Assembly (NCBI RefSeq): GCF_900109775.1
Contig: NZ_FOAX01000002.1
Span: 558,001 to 622,000 of the forward strand
From: Pseudoxanthomonas sp. GM95
GTDB lineage: Bacteria > Pseudomonadota > Gammaproteobacteria > Xanthomonadales > Xanthomonadaceae
Direction: 5' to 3'
DNA: 64,000 nucleotides
Shown: in pieces, positions 45,541 to 53,461 of the stretch
Numbering within the stretch: the first letter of the stretch is position 1
How the letters are laid out: each line of letters begins with the position of its first letter
Made by a program: the position numbers and the translations under genes
The notes under the pieces: generated by a model
Told to the model about the DNA's origin: nothing
What the model saw: only the letters and a program-made list of their open reading frames with translations
Database searches by the model: none

Positions 45541-48500
45541 CTACAACGGCGCCGGCATCGCCGGCACGTGCGCCTCGGAGCCGACCATCACCAGCAGCCC
45601 GGCCTCGATGAGCTGCGCGGGCTGGCCATCGGTGGCCTGCACTTGAGCCAGGGTGGCCCCGGGCGCGCGCCGGTACGCGGCCCAGCCGTTCCGGCCGTTG
45701 GCCTTGACGTGGTAGAGCGCGCGGTCGGCCAACGCCACCATCTGCTCCCAGCCCAATAGCTGTGGCGCATCGGGGAAGGGCGGGTATTCCATCAGGCCCA
45801 GTGACACGGTGACCTGCATCGCCTGGCCGTTGCCCAGGTCGAAGGGCTTCTGCGCGATGGTCCGGCACACGCGGTCGCCCAGTGCATGCAGCTGCGCGCG
45901 CGGCATCGGCCGGAACACCAGCAGGAATTCCTCGCCGCCCCAACGCACCACGTAGTCGCCCTTGCGGGTGAGCTCGCGCAGGCACTGCGCCACCTGCTGC
46001 AACACGCGGTCGCCGGCGTCATGGCCGAAGGTGTCATTGATGCGCTTGAAGTGATCCAGGTCCAGCAGGCCGAACATCAGCGCGTCGCGTTGCATGTCCA
46101 CGCCGATGTCGCGGTCGTAGAAGGCCAGGTCCAGCGGGATCTGCCGGCCCAGGTAGCGGCGGTTGTGCAGGCCGGTCAGCGGGTCGGTGACGGTGAGCGC
46201 TTCGAGCCGCTCGTTGGCGTCGCGCAGGTCGCGCGTGCGCTGCTGCACCAGCGCTTCCAGCTCCGCACGCTGGCGCGCATAGCGGCGCGAGAGCCAGCCG
46301 TAGCCCAGCGCGATCAGGAGCAGCACGGCCAGCCCGGCGGCGAGGCGGAACCACCACTGCTCGTAGAAGAACGGATGGATCTCGAACGCCAGCTGCGCCG
46401 GCTTGGCGCTCTGCACGCCGCTGTTGTTCACGCCGATCACTTCGAAGGTGTATTTGCCGGCGGGCAGGTTGGTGTAGTTGACGCTGCGCTGGTTGATGTT
46501 CTCCAGCGTCAGCCAGTTGGCGTCGTAGCCGCGCAGGCGGTAGCGGATGTCGGTGTGTTCGGGCGCCTGGAAAGTCAGTGCGGTGAACTCGAAGCGCAGG
46601 TCGCGTGCCTGCGCGGGCAGGGTCCAGTCGCCGCCGGCTTCCACGTCGCGCCACTGGCCCTGCACCTGCACGCGTTCGACCAGCGGCGTCGGCGGCAGGG
46701 GGTTGCCGTGGTCGCGCTCGGTGTCCATCGCCACCAGGCCATCGCGGGTCGGCAGCCAGAACGCGCCGTCCTGCAGGAAGCCGCGCGCGTTGCCGGCGCC
46801 GTTGCAGCAGTCGCCCTTCTGCCCACCGTGGCGGTCGCCGCGTTCGTTGAGCAGCTGCTGCACGCTGAGTTGCGCCGTGGCCGAGCCTTCGACCTTGGAG
46901 ATATCGGTCAGCGGAAAGCGGTAGATGCCGCGGAGCCCGCCGACCCACAGCTGGCCGTGCGCATCGGCCGCCATCACGAACACCGGGTTGGCCGGCAGGC
47001 CGCGATCCTGGCCCAGCTCGGTCCAGCGCTGGCCGTCGAACAGCAGCAAAGTCTCGCGCGACAGGTTGCCGACCAGCAACTGGCCATCGGCCAGTTCATG
47101 GATGGCGGTGACGTGGGTGTCGGCCGGGAAGCCGCGGTCGCGGCCGAGCGGCATCAGGCGTTCGTTGCGCCATTCGTACAGGCCGGTATAGGTGCCCACC
47201 AGCAGCCGGCCCGTGTGGGTGATGGCCAGCACCCGCACGCGCGGATCGGCCAGGCCCTCATCGATTCCGTAGCGGGTGAGCACCTCGCCCTGCAGGCGGA
47301 ACAGCCCGTTGGTGGTGGCGAACCAGAGCGGGCCCTTGGGATCGCGCACGATGCCGTTGATCTGGCTGCCGTCCATCGGCGCCAGCACCGCCGGCCGCTC
47401 GACCTTGCCCATGTGCATGACCGCCACGCCGGCGCGGGTGCCGATCCAGGCCTGTTCCTGTTCAATCAGCAGCGAATACGCCGCCGGATGCGGCAGCTGC
47501 CGGCCGGGGATCAGTGTGCTGAAGCGGCCATGGTCGAACAGCGCCACGCCGTCGTTGCTGGCGACCCAGATCTGGCCGCGGTTGCCCTGGCCTACGGCCC
47601 ACAGCAGCGGATCGGCCAGGCCGTCGCTGGTCGAGTAGCGGCGCGTGCCGCCGTTCCACACGCGGGTCGCGCCTGACACCACCGTGCCCAGCCACAGGTC
47701 GCCCTCGCGGTCTTCCATCAGGCTGCGCGTGGCCAGCTTCGGATCGCCGGTGACGCGCTCGGTGACCTGGCCGTCGCGCAGGCGCAGCAGGTGATCGGCA
47801 GCGGCGATCCAGAGGTTGTCGTCGCGATCCAGCAGCATCGCTTCCACCGGCGCGCGCGCCAGCAGCGGATCGCCGCTGTAGAGCTGCCAGCGGCCGTCGC
47901 GCAGCACGTACAGGCCAACGCTGGTGCCGGCCCACAGATGCTCCTGCGCGCGCAACAGCACGTGCACGGTGGCGGTGGTGGCCGGGTCGGGCAGGGGCAG
48001 CTCGCGGATCTTGCCGTCGGCGGCCAGCTCCTGGACGCGGCCGATGCCGCCGACCCACAGCGATGACGCCTCGTTGAGCAGCGCGGTGGCGGGTTTCTCC
48101 AGCTGCGGCAGGCGGGTCAGGTGATCGCCATCCACGACGTACACGCCCTGGCTGGAGGCGACCAGTACCCGGCCCTTGGCGTCGTGGGTCAGGCCAGTGA
48201 CTTCGAACGGGCCATCCGGCGCGGGCAGTGGATCGAGCTGGCGGAAGGTGGCGTGCTCGCGCACGGCCAGGCCCAGCCCGGTGCCGATCCACAGCCGGCC
48301 ATCGGGCTCGGGCAGCAGGGCGCGGATGTCGCCGCTGTTCAGGCCCGGCCAGGCGTGACCATCGAAGGTGGTGAACTGGGTACCGTCGAAGCGTGCCAGT
48401 CCGGCCTGCGTGCCCATCCACACGTAACCGGTGGCGTCCTGGGCGAGCGCGGTGACGCTGAGCTGCGGCAGGCCCTGTTCCAGCGACCAGTTGGTGGTGA

Positions 48501-48636
48501 CGTAATCCTGGAATCGCTTGTCCGGCTCCAGCGCCTGCGCCGGCAGGCTCAGCGCGGCGGCCGTCCACAGCAGCGCCCGCAGCAGCCAGTGGCTGCCGCG
48601 GACCTGCCTGTGTGCTGGTGAAGCGTGAAGTGCCAT
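45541..48636 (-). CDS. Two-component-regulator-propeller diguanylate cyclase
   Basis: A 1031-residue membrane protein with a signal/anchor near residues 17-36. About 14 two-component-regulator-type propeller blades follow (GYVWMGTQAGLARFDG and repeats such as GRLWIGTGLGLAV). A Y_Y_Y domain comes next (about 660-755, YRLRGYDANWLTL), one transmembrane helix (WWFRLAAGLAVLLLIALGY), a coiled-coil linker and a GGDEF domain with WGGEEFLLVF. An RxxD I-site (RKGD) lies five residues before GGEEF, so feedback inhibition is likely. It should make c-di-GMP on sensing an outer or periplasmic ligand. The neighbour across the gap is the EAL-CBS-GGDEF gene, tail to tail. Confidence 0.92.
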   Translation of the reverse strand: MALHASPAHRQVRGSHWLLRALLWTAAALSLPAQALEPDKRFQDYVTTNWSLEQGLPQLSVTALAQDATGYVWMGTQAGLARFDGTQFTTFDGHAWPGLNSGDIRALLPEPDGRLWIGTGLGLAVREHATFRQLDPLPAPDGPFEVTGLTHDAKGRVLVASSQGVYVVDGDHLTRLPQLEKPATALLNEASSLWVGGIGRVQELAADGKIRELPLPDPATTATVHVLLRAQEHLWAGTSVGLYVLRDGRWQLYSGDPLLARAPVEAMLLDRDDNLWIAAADHLLRLRDGQVTERVTGDPKLATRSLMEDREGDLWLGTVVSGATRVWNGGTRRYSTSDGLADPLLWAVGQGNRGQIWVASNDGVALFDHGRFSTLIPGRQLPHPAAYSLLIEQEQAWIGTRAGVAVMHMGKVERPAVLAPMDGSQINGIVRDPKGPLWFATTNGLFRLQGEVLTRYGIDEGLADPRVRVLAITHTGRLLVGTYTGLYEWRNERLMPLGRDRGFPADTHVTAIHELADGQLLVGNLSRETLLLFDGQRWTELGQDRGLPANPVFVMAADAHGQLWVGGLRGIYRFPLTDISKVEGSATAQLSVQQLLNERGDRHGGQKGDCCNGAGNARGFLQDGAFWLPTRDGLVAMDTERDHGNPLPPTPLVERVQVQGQWRDVEAGGDWTLPAQARDLRFEFTALTFQAPEHTDIRYRLRGYDANWLTLENINQRSVNYTNLPAGKYTFEVIGVNNSGVQSAKPAQLAFEIHPFFYEQWWFRLAAGLAVLLLIALGYGWLSRRYARQRAELEALVQQRTRDLRDANERLEALTVTDPLTGLHNRRYLGRQIPLDLAFYDRDIGVDMQRDALMFGLLDLDHFKRINDTFGHDAGDRVLQQVAQCLRELTRKGDYVVRWGGEEFLLVFRPMPRAQLHALGDRVCRTIAQKPFDLGNGQAMQVTVSLGLMEYPPFPDAPQLLGWEQMVALADRALYHVKANGRNGWAAYRRAPGATLAQVQATDGQPAQLIEAGLLVMVGSEAHVPAMPAPL

Positions 48637-48696
48637 CGCCGCCGCCGTTTTCCCCTGATCCGGTTAACGGCCGCCGATGGCTGGGCTAAAGCGCGC

Positions 48697-50079
48697 TCAG
48701 CATTCGATGACGTTGACCGCCAGCCCTCCCCGGCTGGTTTCCTTGTATTTGTCGCGCATATCGCGGCCGGTGTCACGCATCGTGCGGATCACCTTGTCCA
48801 GGGAGACCTTGTGCTTGCCGTCGCCGCGCATCGCCATGCGACTGGCGTTGATGGCCTTCACAGAACCCATCGCGTTGCGCTCGATGCAGGGAATCTGCAC
48901 CAGCCCGCCGATCGGATCGCAGGTCAGGCCCAGGTTGTGCTCCATGCCGATCTCGGCGGCGTTCTCGATCTGGCTGGTGTTGCCGCCCAGCGCGGCGGTC
49001 AGGCCGGCGGCCGCCATCGAGCAGGCCACGCCCACCTCACCCTGGCAGCCGACTTCGGCGCCGGAGATGCTGGCGTTTTCCTTGTAGAGGATGCCCACCG
49101 CCGCTGCGGTCAGCAGGAAGTCGAAGATGCGCTGCTCGTTGGCGCCCGGGCAGAACCGGTCGAAGTAGTGCAGCACCGAGGGCATGATCCCGGCCGCGCC
49201 GTTGGTGGGCGCGGTGACCACGCGGCCGCCAGCAGCGTTTTCCTCATTGACCGCCAGCGCGTACAGGTTGACCCAGTCCAGCGTGGTCAACGGATCGCGC
49301 ATCGCCGCTTCGGGCTTGGACGACAGCTCGCGATACAGCGCCGGCGCGCGCCGGCCCACGTGCAGGCCACCGGGTAGGGTGCCTTCCTCGCGGATGCCGC
49401 GCGCTACGCAGGCCTGCATCGCGCTCCAGATCTCGCGCAGGCCGTCGCGGATGTCGTCCTCGCTGCGCCAGGATTTTTCGTTTTCGAACATCAGCTGGGC
49501 GATGCTCAGGCCGCTCTCGTTGCTGCGCGCGATCAGCTCATCGCCGCTGTTGAACGGGTAGGGCAACGGCGTCTCATCGGCGACGATGCGGTCTTCCGCT
49601 GCCTCATCGGCATTGACCACGAAGCCGCCGCCGACCGAGTAGTAATCGCGCGTGGCGATCACATTGTCGGCCGCATCGAACGCGGTGAAGCGCATGCCGT
49701 TGGTGTGGAAGGGCAGCTTCTGGCGCTTGTTCATCACCAGGTCGCGTTTCTCGTCGAAGGCGATGGCGTGCGTGCCCATCAGCAGGATCTGCTTGTCGCC
49801 GCGGATGCGCGCCAGCGTGGCCGGGATGATGTCCGGGTCGATCAGGTTGGGGCGATGACCTTCCAGGCCCAATAGCACGGCTTTGTCGGTGCCGTGGCCG
49901 CGCCCGGTCAGGGCGAGCGAGCCGAACACCTCCGCGCGCAGGCGCACGGTGTTGGCCAGCTGGCCCGGATCCAGCAGCCAGCGATGCACGAAGCGCTCGG
50001 CCGCGCGCATCGGCCCGACGGTATGGGAGGAACTCGGCCCGATGCCGATCTTGAAGAGGTCGAAGGTGCTGACGGCCAC
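48697..50079 (-). CDS. sdaA: L-serine dehydratase (single-chain, iron-sulfur)
   Basis: A 460-residue L-serine ammonia-lyase converting serine to pyruvate and ammonia. The N-terminal beta domain starts [19 protein letters not shown], and the C-terminal alpha domain has [17 protein letters not shown] and [22 protein letters not shown] with the Cys residues that bind the [4Fe-4S] cluster. Both domains are fused in one chain, as in SdaA. It follows the GntR regulator gene (50 bases apart, same strand), which may control it. Confidence 0.94.
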   Translation of the reverse strand: MAVSTFDLFKIGIGPSSSHTVGPMRAAERFVHRWLLDPGQLANTVRLRAEVFGSLALTGRGHGTDKAVLLGLEGHRPNLIDPDIIPATLARIRGDKQILLMGTHAIAFDEKRDLVMNKRQKLPFHTNGMRFTAFDAADNVIATRDYYSVGGGFVVNADEAAEDRIVADETPLPYPFNSGDELIARSNESGLSIAQLMFENEKSWRSEDDIRDGLREIWSAMQACVARGIREEGTLPGGLHVGRRAPALYRELSSKPEAAMRDPLTTLDWVNLYALAVNEENAAGGRVVTAPTNGAAGIMPSVLHYFDRFCPGANEQRIFDFLLTAAAVGILYKENASISGAEVGCQGEVGVACSMAAAGLTAALGGNTSQIENAAEIGMEHNLGLTCDPIGGLVQIPCIERNAMGSVKAINASRMAMRGDGKHKVSLDKVIRTMRDTGRDMRDKYKETSRGGLAVNVIEC

Positions 50080-50128
50080 GTTGGGAAATCCGAGAGAACT
50101 GCGTTGAGATGGAAATGCGCGCGCTGGC

Positions 50129-50854
50129 TCAGCGCCGCGTGCGTGTACTGGGGGCGACAGCGTCGGTCTGCAGGTGCTGCGCCAGCGCGGCGCGCACGCT
50201 GTCGTGGGTGCGCGCCATGTGTTCGTCGTGCAGGCGGCAGGCCTTGATCACGTTGCGCTGGAGCGCCGCATCGGCAATCGCCAGGTGTTCGTCCAGCGAA
50301 AAGCGCTTGTCGCGCGAGCGCGGCAACGCGGCGTACCGATAGCGCTCGGCCTGGTGATAGAACATGTCCTGCAGGCGCAGCAGCCACGGCGAGCGGCATG
50401 CGCCGAGCAGCGCACGATGAAAGGCGAAATTGCGCGCTTCCAGTTCATCCAGCACGTCGCCCGGCGGTTGGGTGCTGCTGCCGGAGAGGTCGCGTTCGAT
50501 CGCCGCCAGCGCATCGAGCGACTGGGTCACCTGCGCTTCCCACACAGCGTCGCCGTGGACGATGGAATCGTTCATCGCCTCGTTGACCACCAGCACGCGC
50601 ACCTTGGCGATGTCGTCCAGCTCCTGTAGCGACAGCGGCGCGACCCAGAAGCCGCGCTGGTCGGCGCTGACCACCAGCTGCTCGCCGCACAGCCGCGCCA
50701 GCGCCTCGCGCAACGGCGCCAACCCGATCTGGTAGCGCTGCTGCAGCTCGGACAGCTTGAGCTTGGACGCCGCGCGCAGCCGCCCGCGCACGATGTCGTG
50801 CCGCAGCTGTTGGTGGATCCGGCTGGCGAGGGTGCCGGCGACGGCGATGTCCAT
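50129..50854 (-). CDS. GntR family (FadR/FCD-type) transcriptional regulator
   Basis: A 241-residue regulator from the ATG at 50854. The N-terminal winged helix is [46 protein letters not shown]. The C-terminal FCD ligand-binding domain follows ([34 protein letters not shown]), whose His and Asp residues can hold a metal. The sdaA gene lies directly downstream, so serine or a related metabolite is a plausible effector. The start sits just at one arm of a 13-bp inverted repeat (50855-50929) that may be its operator. Confidence 0.85.
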   Translation of the reverse strand: MDIAVAGTLASRIHQQLRHDIVRGRLRAASKLKLSELQQRYQIGLAPLREALARLCGEQLVVSADQRGFWVAPLSLQELDDIAKVRVLVVNEAMNDSIVHGDAVWEAQVTQSLDALAAIERDLSGSSTQPPGDVLDELEARNFAFHRALLGACRSPWLLRLQDMFYHQAERYRYAALPRSRDKRFSLDEHLAIADAALQRNVIKACRLHDEHMARTHDSVRAALAQHLQTDAVAPSTRTRR

Positions 50855-50929
50855 AAAATCGAAATTATTCTGCGCTGGGGCGACTTGGCGCCATTGTAGG
50901 CGCCGGATCTGCGCTTTAATTTCGATTTT
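50855..50929. promoter_or_regulatory. 13-bp inverted repeat flanking a nested GGCGCC dyad, candidate GntR operator
   Basis: AAAATCGAAATTA (50855-50867) and TAATTTCGATTTT (50917-50929) are perfect inverted copies. Between them GGCGCC-ATTGTA-GGCGCC (50887-50904) is a second dyad. The first arm touches the ATG of the GntR gene on the minus strand. The right arm is about 110 bases ahead of the plus-strand gene at 51040. Confidence 0.5.
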
Positions 50930-51039
50930 CAGCATATGACTTGATCGCCAAGGCTGTGAACGTACGCGGCAGGGCTCGACGCGCCGGCCCGGCTTGGGGT
51001 ACCACGTTGCCCGTCTCCTGCCTGAGCGCGCCGCCTGCG

Positions 51040-51270
51040 ATGCCCGCCTATCTGCTCTACCAACGCGACGACTGCTGGCTGTGCGATACCGCGCTGGCGA
51101 TCCTGGCCGCGGCCCGTTTCCCCGATTTCGACAGCGTCTACATCGATGCCGACGACGCGCTGGAGGCGCGCTACGGCATTCGCGTGCCGGTGCTGCATGA
51201 CGCGCGCGATGGGCGCGAGCTGGACTGGCCGTTCGACCTGGCGCGCGTGCAGGCGTTCATGGCCGGCTGA
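51040..51270 (+). CDS. Glutaredoxin-like protein (DUF836 type)
   Basis: A 76-residue protein with the thioredoxin-fold start YLLYQRDDCWLCDTALAIL, where CWLC is the CxxC redox site (residues 11-14), and VPVLHDARDGRELDWPFD as cis-Pro region. These small glutaredoxin-like proteins reduce disulfides or glutathionylated proteins; the partner is unknown. Start at 51040 gives a compact family-length protein; the longer open frame adds an unlikely Arg-rich stretch. It is followed by a bidirectional terminator. Confidence 0.82.
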   Translation: MPAYLLYQRDDCWLCDTALAILAAARFPDFDSVYIDADDALEARYGIRVPVLHDARDGRELDWPFDLARVQAFMAG

Positions 51271-51324
51271 ACTTGCGCGCTGACCGGCGAGCGACGCGCA
51301 CGACGCTGGGCGGATCATCCAAAC

Positions 51325-51354
51325 AAAAAACGCCAGGCAAAAGCCTGGCGTTTT
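51325..51354. terminator. Bidirectional intrinsic terminator
   Basis: AAAAAACGCCAGGC and GCCTGGCGTTTT make a perfect stem with A-run on one side and T-run on the other, so it serves both the glutaredoxin-like gene and the convergent YceI gene. Confidence 0.9.
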
Positions 51355-51374
51355 CGGTGGCGCGACGTGCGGGC

Positions 51375-51950
51375 TCAATTGGCCGGCTTGAGCACGACCT
51401 TGGTGCTGACCGCGACGGCATCGGGGATGGTGCTGGTGTCCTTCCAGTCGCCGCCGCCCACGCCGAAATCCAGGCGCTTGAGCGTGGCCTTGCCGGTCAG
51501 CGTCGGCTGCGCGCCGGGCGTCCACTGAAAGGTCAGCGTCACCGGCTTGGACACCCCGCGCAGGGTCAGCGTGCCATCGGTGCTGTAGCGGTTGCCGCCC
51601 AGCGGCTTGAAGCCCTTGGCCTTGTAGGTGGCTTGGGCGAACTTGCCGACGTTGAAGAAGTCCTCGCCCGCCAGGGTCGAATCGCGGTCGCCATTGCCTG
51701 TCGCGGTGCCCGCCAGACCGATGGTGACGTCGATCGTGCTCAGGTCCGGACGCATCGGGTCGAAGCTGACCTTGGTGTCGAACTTGCCGAACTTGCCGGT
51801 GAAGGTTTCGCCGTCGTAGCTGGTGGCGAACACCAGGGTCGAGCCCGGCGCCTGCACGAAGTTGGTGGCCGTCGCCGCCGAAGCCGTCGTCGAGAACATG
51901 GCCACCAGCGCGGCAGCAGTGAGGACGGGCGAAAGGAACTTGCTGGGCAT
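51375..51950 (-). CDS. YceI family periplasmic protein (second of two)
   Basis: A 191-residue lipocalin-like protein. Signal peptide residues 1-25 (ending TASA), then FATSYDGETFTGKFGKFDTKVSFDP and the C-terminal KPVTLTFQWTP...LKRLDFGVGGGDW, which are YceI hallmarks. YceI proteins bind polyisoprenoids or quinone-like lipids in a barrel; whether this one acts on ubiquinone-related lipids is inferred from the neighbouring cytochrome b561. It starts two bases downstream of the b561 stop. Confidence 0.92.
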   Translation of the reverse strand: MPSKFLSPVLTAAALVAMFSTTASAATATNFVQAPGSTLVFATSYDGETFTGKFGKFDTKVSFDPMRPDLSTIDVTIGLAGTATGNGDRDSTLAGEDFFNVGKFAQATYKAKGFKPLGGNRYSTDGTLTLRGVSKPVTLTFQWTPGAQPTLTGKATLKRLDFGVGGGDWKDTSTIPDAVAVSTKVVLKPAN

Positions 51951-51952
51951 GA

Positions 51953-52540
51953 TCAGGAATCCTTGGGTTGCGAAGCAGGAGCGGGCACGCGCAGCCAGCC
52001 GCGCGGCAGCATGCGGGCGAGGGTGGCATCGCCCTGGAACAGATGGTGGTAGAACGCGGCGCCAGCGTGCATCGCCACCAGCACGATCAGCACGTACAGG
52101 CCCCACTCATGCGCGGTGTGGGCCAGGTGGCGCAGGCCTTCATCGGGCGCCACCAGCTTGGGCATGTTGAACAGCCCGAAGAACTTGAACGGGCGCAGCC
52201 CGCTGGCCGAGTCGTACAGCCAGCCTGACAGTGGCATGGCGAACATCAGCCCGTACAGCAGCACGTGGGTGAACGAGGCGATCGCATGCTGCCAGCCCGG
52301 CGTGTTCGGCACTGGCCGGGGCGCGCCGGCGTACAGGCGCCAGGCCAGGCGCACGATCACCAGCGCCAGCACCGTGATGCCGACCGACTTGTGCGCGGTG
52401 TAGACCCAGAAATACTTCGGCGTCTTGGGCAGGTCGCCCATGGTCAGGCCGACCACGGCCAGCGCGAAGATCAGCAGCACGATGATCCAGTGCAGCGACT
52501 GGCTGACGGCGCCCCAGCGCTCGGCGTTGGGTTGGGTCAT
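51953..52540 (-). CDS. Cytochrome b561
   Basis: A 195-residue four-helix membrane protein carrying two b hemes. Candidate axial His are in SLHWIIVLLIFA, YTAHKSVGITVLAL, FTHVLLYGLMFA and HEWGLYVLIVLVAMHAG, at paired positions in four helices. It would pass electrons between quinol and another carrier in the inner membrane. The ATG overlaps the stop of the upstream YceI gene (ATGA), and it is the middle gene of a YceI-b561-YceI unit. Confidence 0.93.
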   Translation of the reverse strand: MTQPNAERWGAVSQSLHWIIVLLIFALAVVGLTMGDLPKTPKYFWVYTAHKSVGITVLALVIVRLAWRLYAGAPRPVPNTPGWQHAIASFTHVLLYGLMFAMPLSGWLYDSASGLRPFKFFGLFNMPKLVAPDEGLRHLAHTAHEWGLYVLIVLVAMHAGAAFYHHLFQGDATLARMLPRGWLRVPAPASQPKDS

Positions 52541-53241
52541 GGCGTGGTGTCCTGTGGCGGGTTGGCGGGCAGGGAGGGCGCAGGGTCGCTTGCGGGCGCG
52601 GCGCCGTCTTGCACGGGTGTGTTGGGCGCGTCGAAGTCCTGGCCCGAGCGCGTGGCTTCGGCCTGGATGGTCAGCTGCACCGCGTCGCCGATCACCGACT
52701 TCCACGCGGTGATGCCGAAGTCGGCGCGGCTGATGGTGGTCGTGGCCGAAAACCCTGCCGTGCGCCGGAACGGCGGTAGCGGATGGCGCTTGAGCTGGTT
52801 GAAGGTCACCTCCAGCGTGACCTCGCGGGTGACGCCGTGCAGGGTCAGGTTGCCGATCACGTGCGCGTGGGTCGCATCGATCCCGACCACGCGCGTGGAC
52901 ACGAACGTGGCTTGGCTATGGTCCTTGCTGTCGAGCAGGTTGCCGGCGGCCACGGCCTTGTTCCAGGCCGGATCGCCCAGGTCGGCGCGGTCCAGCGGCA
53001 CCGTGACCTCGACCCGCGACTGGCTCCAGTCGTCCGGGTCGAACTGCAGCAGGCCGGTGCTGCCCGAGACCGTGCCCATCGCCTGCGAAAAGCCGGCATG
53101 GGAAATGGCGAACAGCACGCGGGTATGCACCGGGTCGAGCTGGTAGGTCGCCGAGGCGGCCGACGCGGGGCCGGCCAGCAGGGCCGCGGCCAGCAGGCAG
53201 GCGCGGAAGACGTGGCGGAATCGGGCGGGTGGCTGGCTCAT
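52537..53241 (-). CDS. YceI family periplasmic protein with proline-rich tail
   Basis: A 234-residue protein: signal peptide about residues 1-30 (FRACLLAAALLAGPASA), then the YceI barrel (TYQLDPVHTRVLFAISHAGFSQAMG, DDWSQSRVEVTVPLDRADLG, DFGITAWKSVIGDAVQLTIQ). After residue 195 there is a Pro/Ala/Asp tail (DAPNTPVQDGAAPASDPAPS) absent in most YceI proteins. It is the first gene of the three-gene unit and overlaps the b561 gene. Confidence 0.9.
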   Translation of the reverse strand: MSQPPARFRHVFRACLLAAALLAGPASAASATYQLDPVHTRVLFAISHAGFSQAMGTVSGSTGLLQFDPDDWSQSRVEVTVPLDRADLGDPAWNKAVAAGNLLDSKDHSQATFVSTRVVGIDATHAHVIGNLTLHGVTREVTLEVTFNQLKRHPLPPFRRTAGFSATTTISRADFGITAWKSVIGDAVQLTIQAEATRSGQDFDAPNTPVQDGAAPASDPAPSLPANPPQDTTP

Positions 53242-53461
53242 GGCGACGATTCTAGACAGCTGCCCGTTGCGCGGCGTTGTGGCTGGCGAGAACAATCCAT
53301 TGCAGTCGATGGAATGACGCAAAGGGAACTTGTCGGTTTGTTCCAGTCCCGCAACGGTTGCCATCGCCCGCTGCTTGCTTGCACGATGTCCGCTGCGCAC
53401 CGGCGGCTCGCCCCGCCCGGACCGCAGCGGGATACGCGCAACGCCACGAGGGCACCAGCGG

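Noticed and set aside
53242-53461. 220-base spacer between the YceI operon and the first hybrid kinase gene
   Set aside because: Open frames extend through it but have no signal peptide or homology; no clear promoter motif was found.
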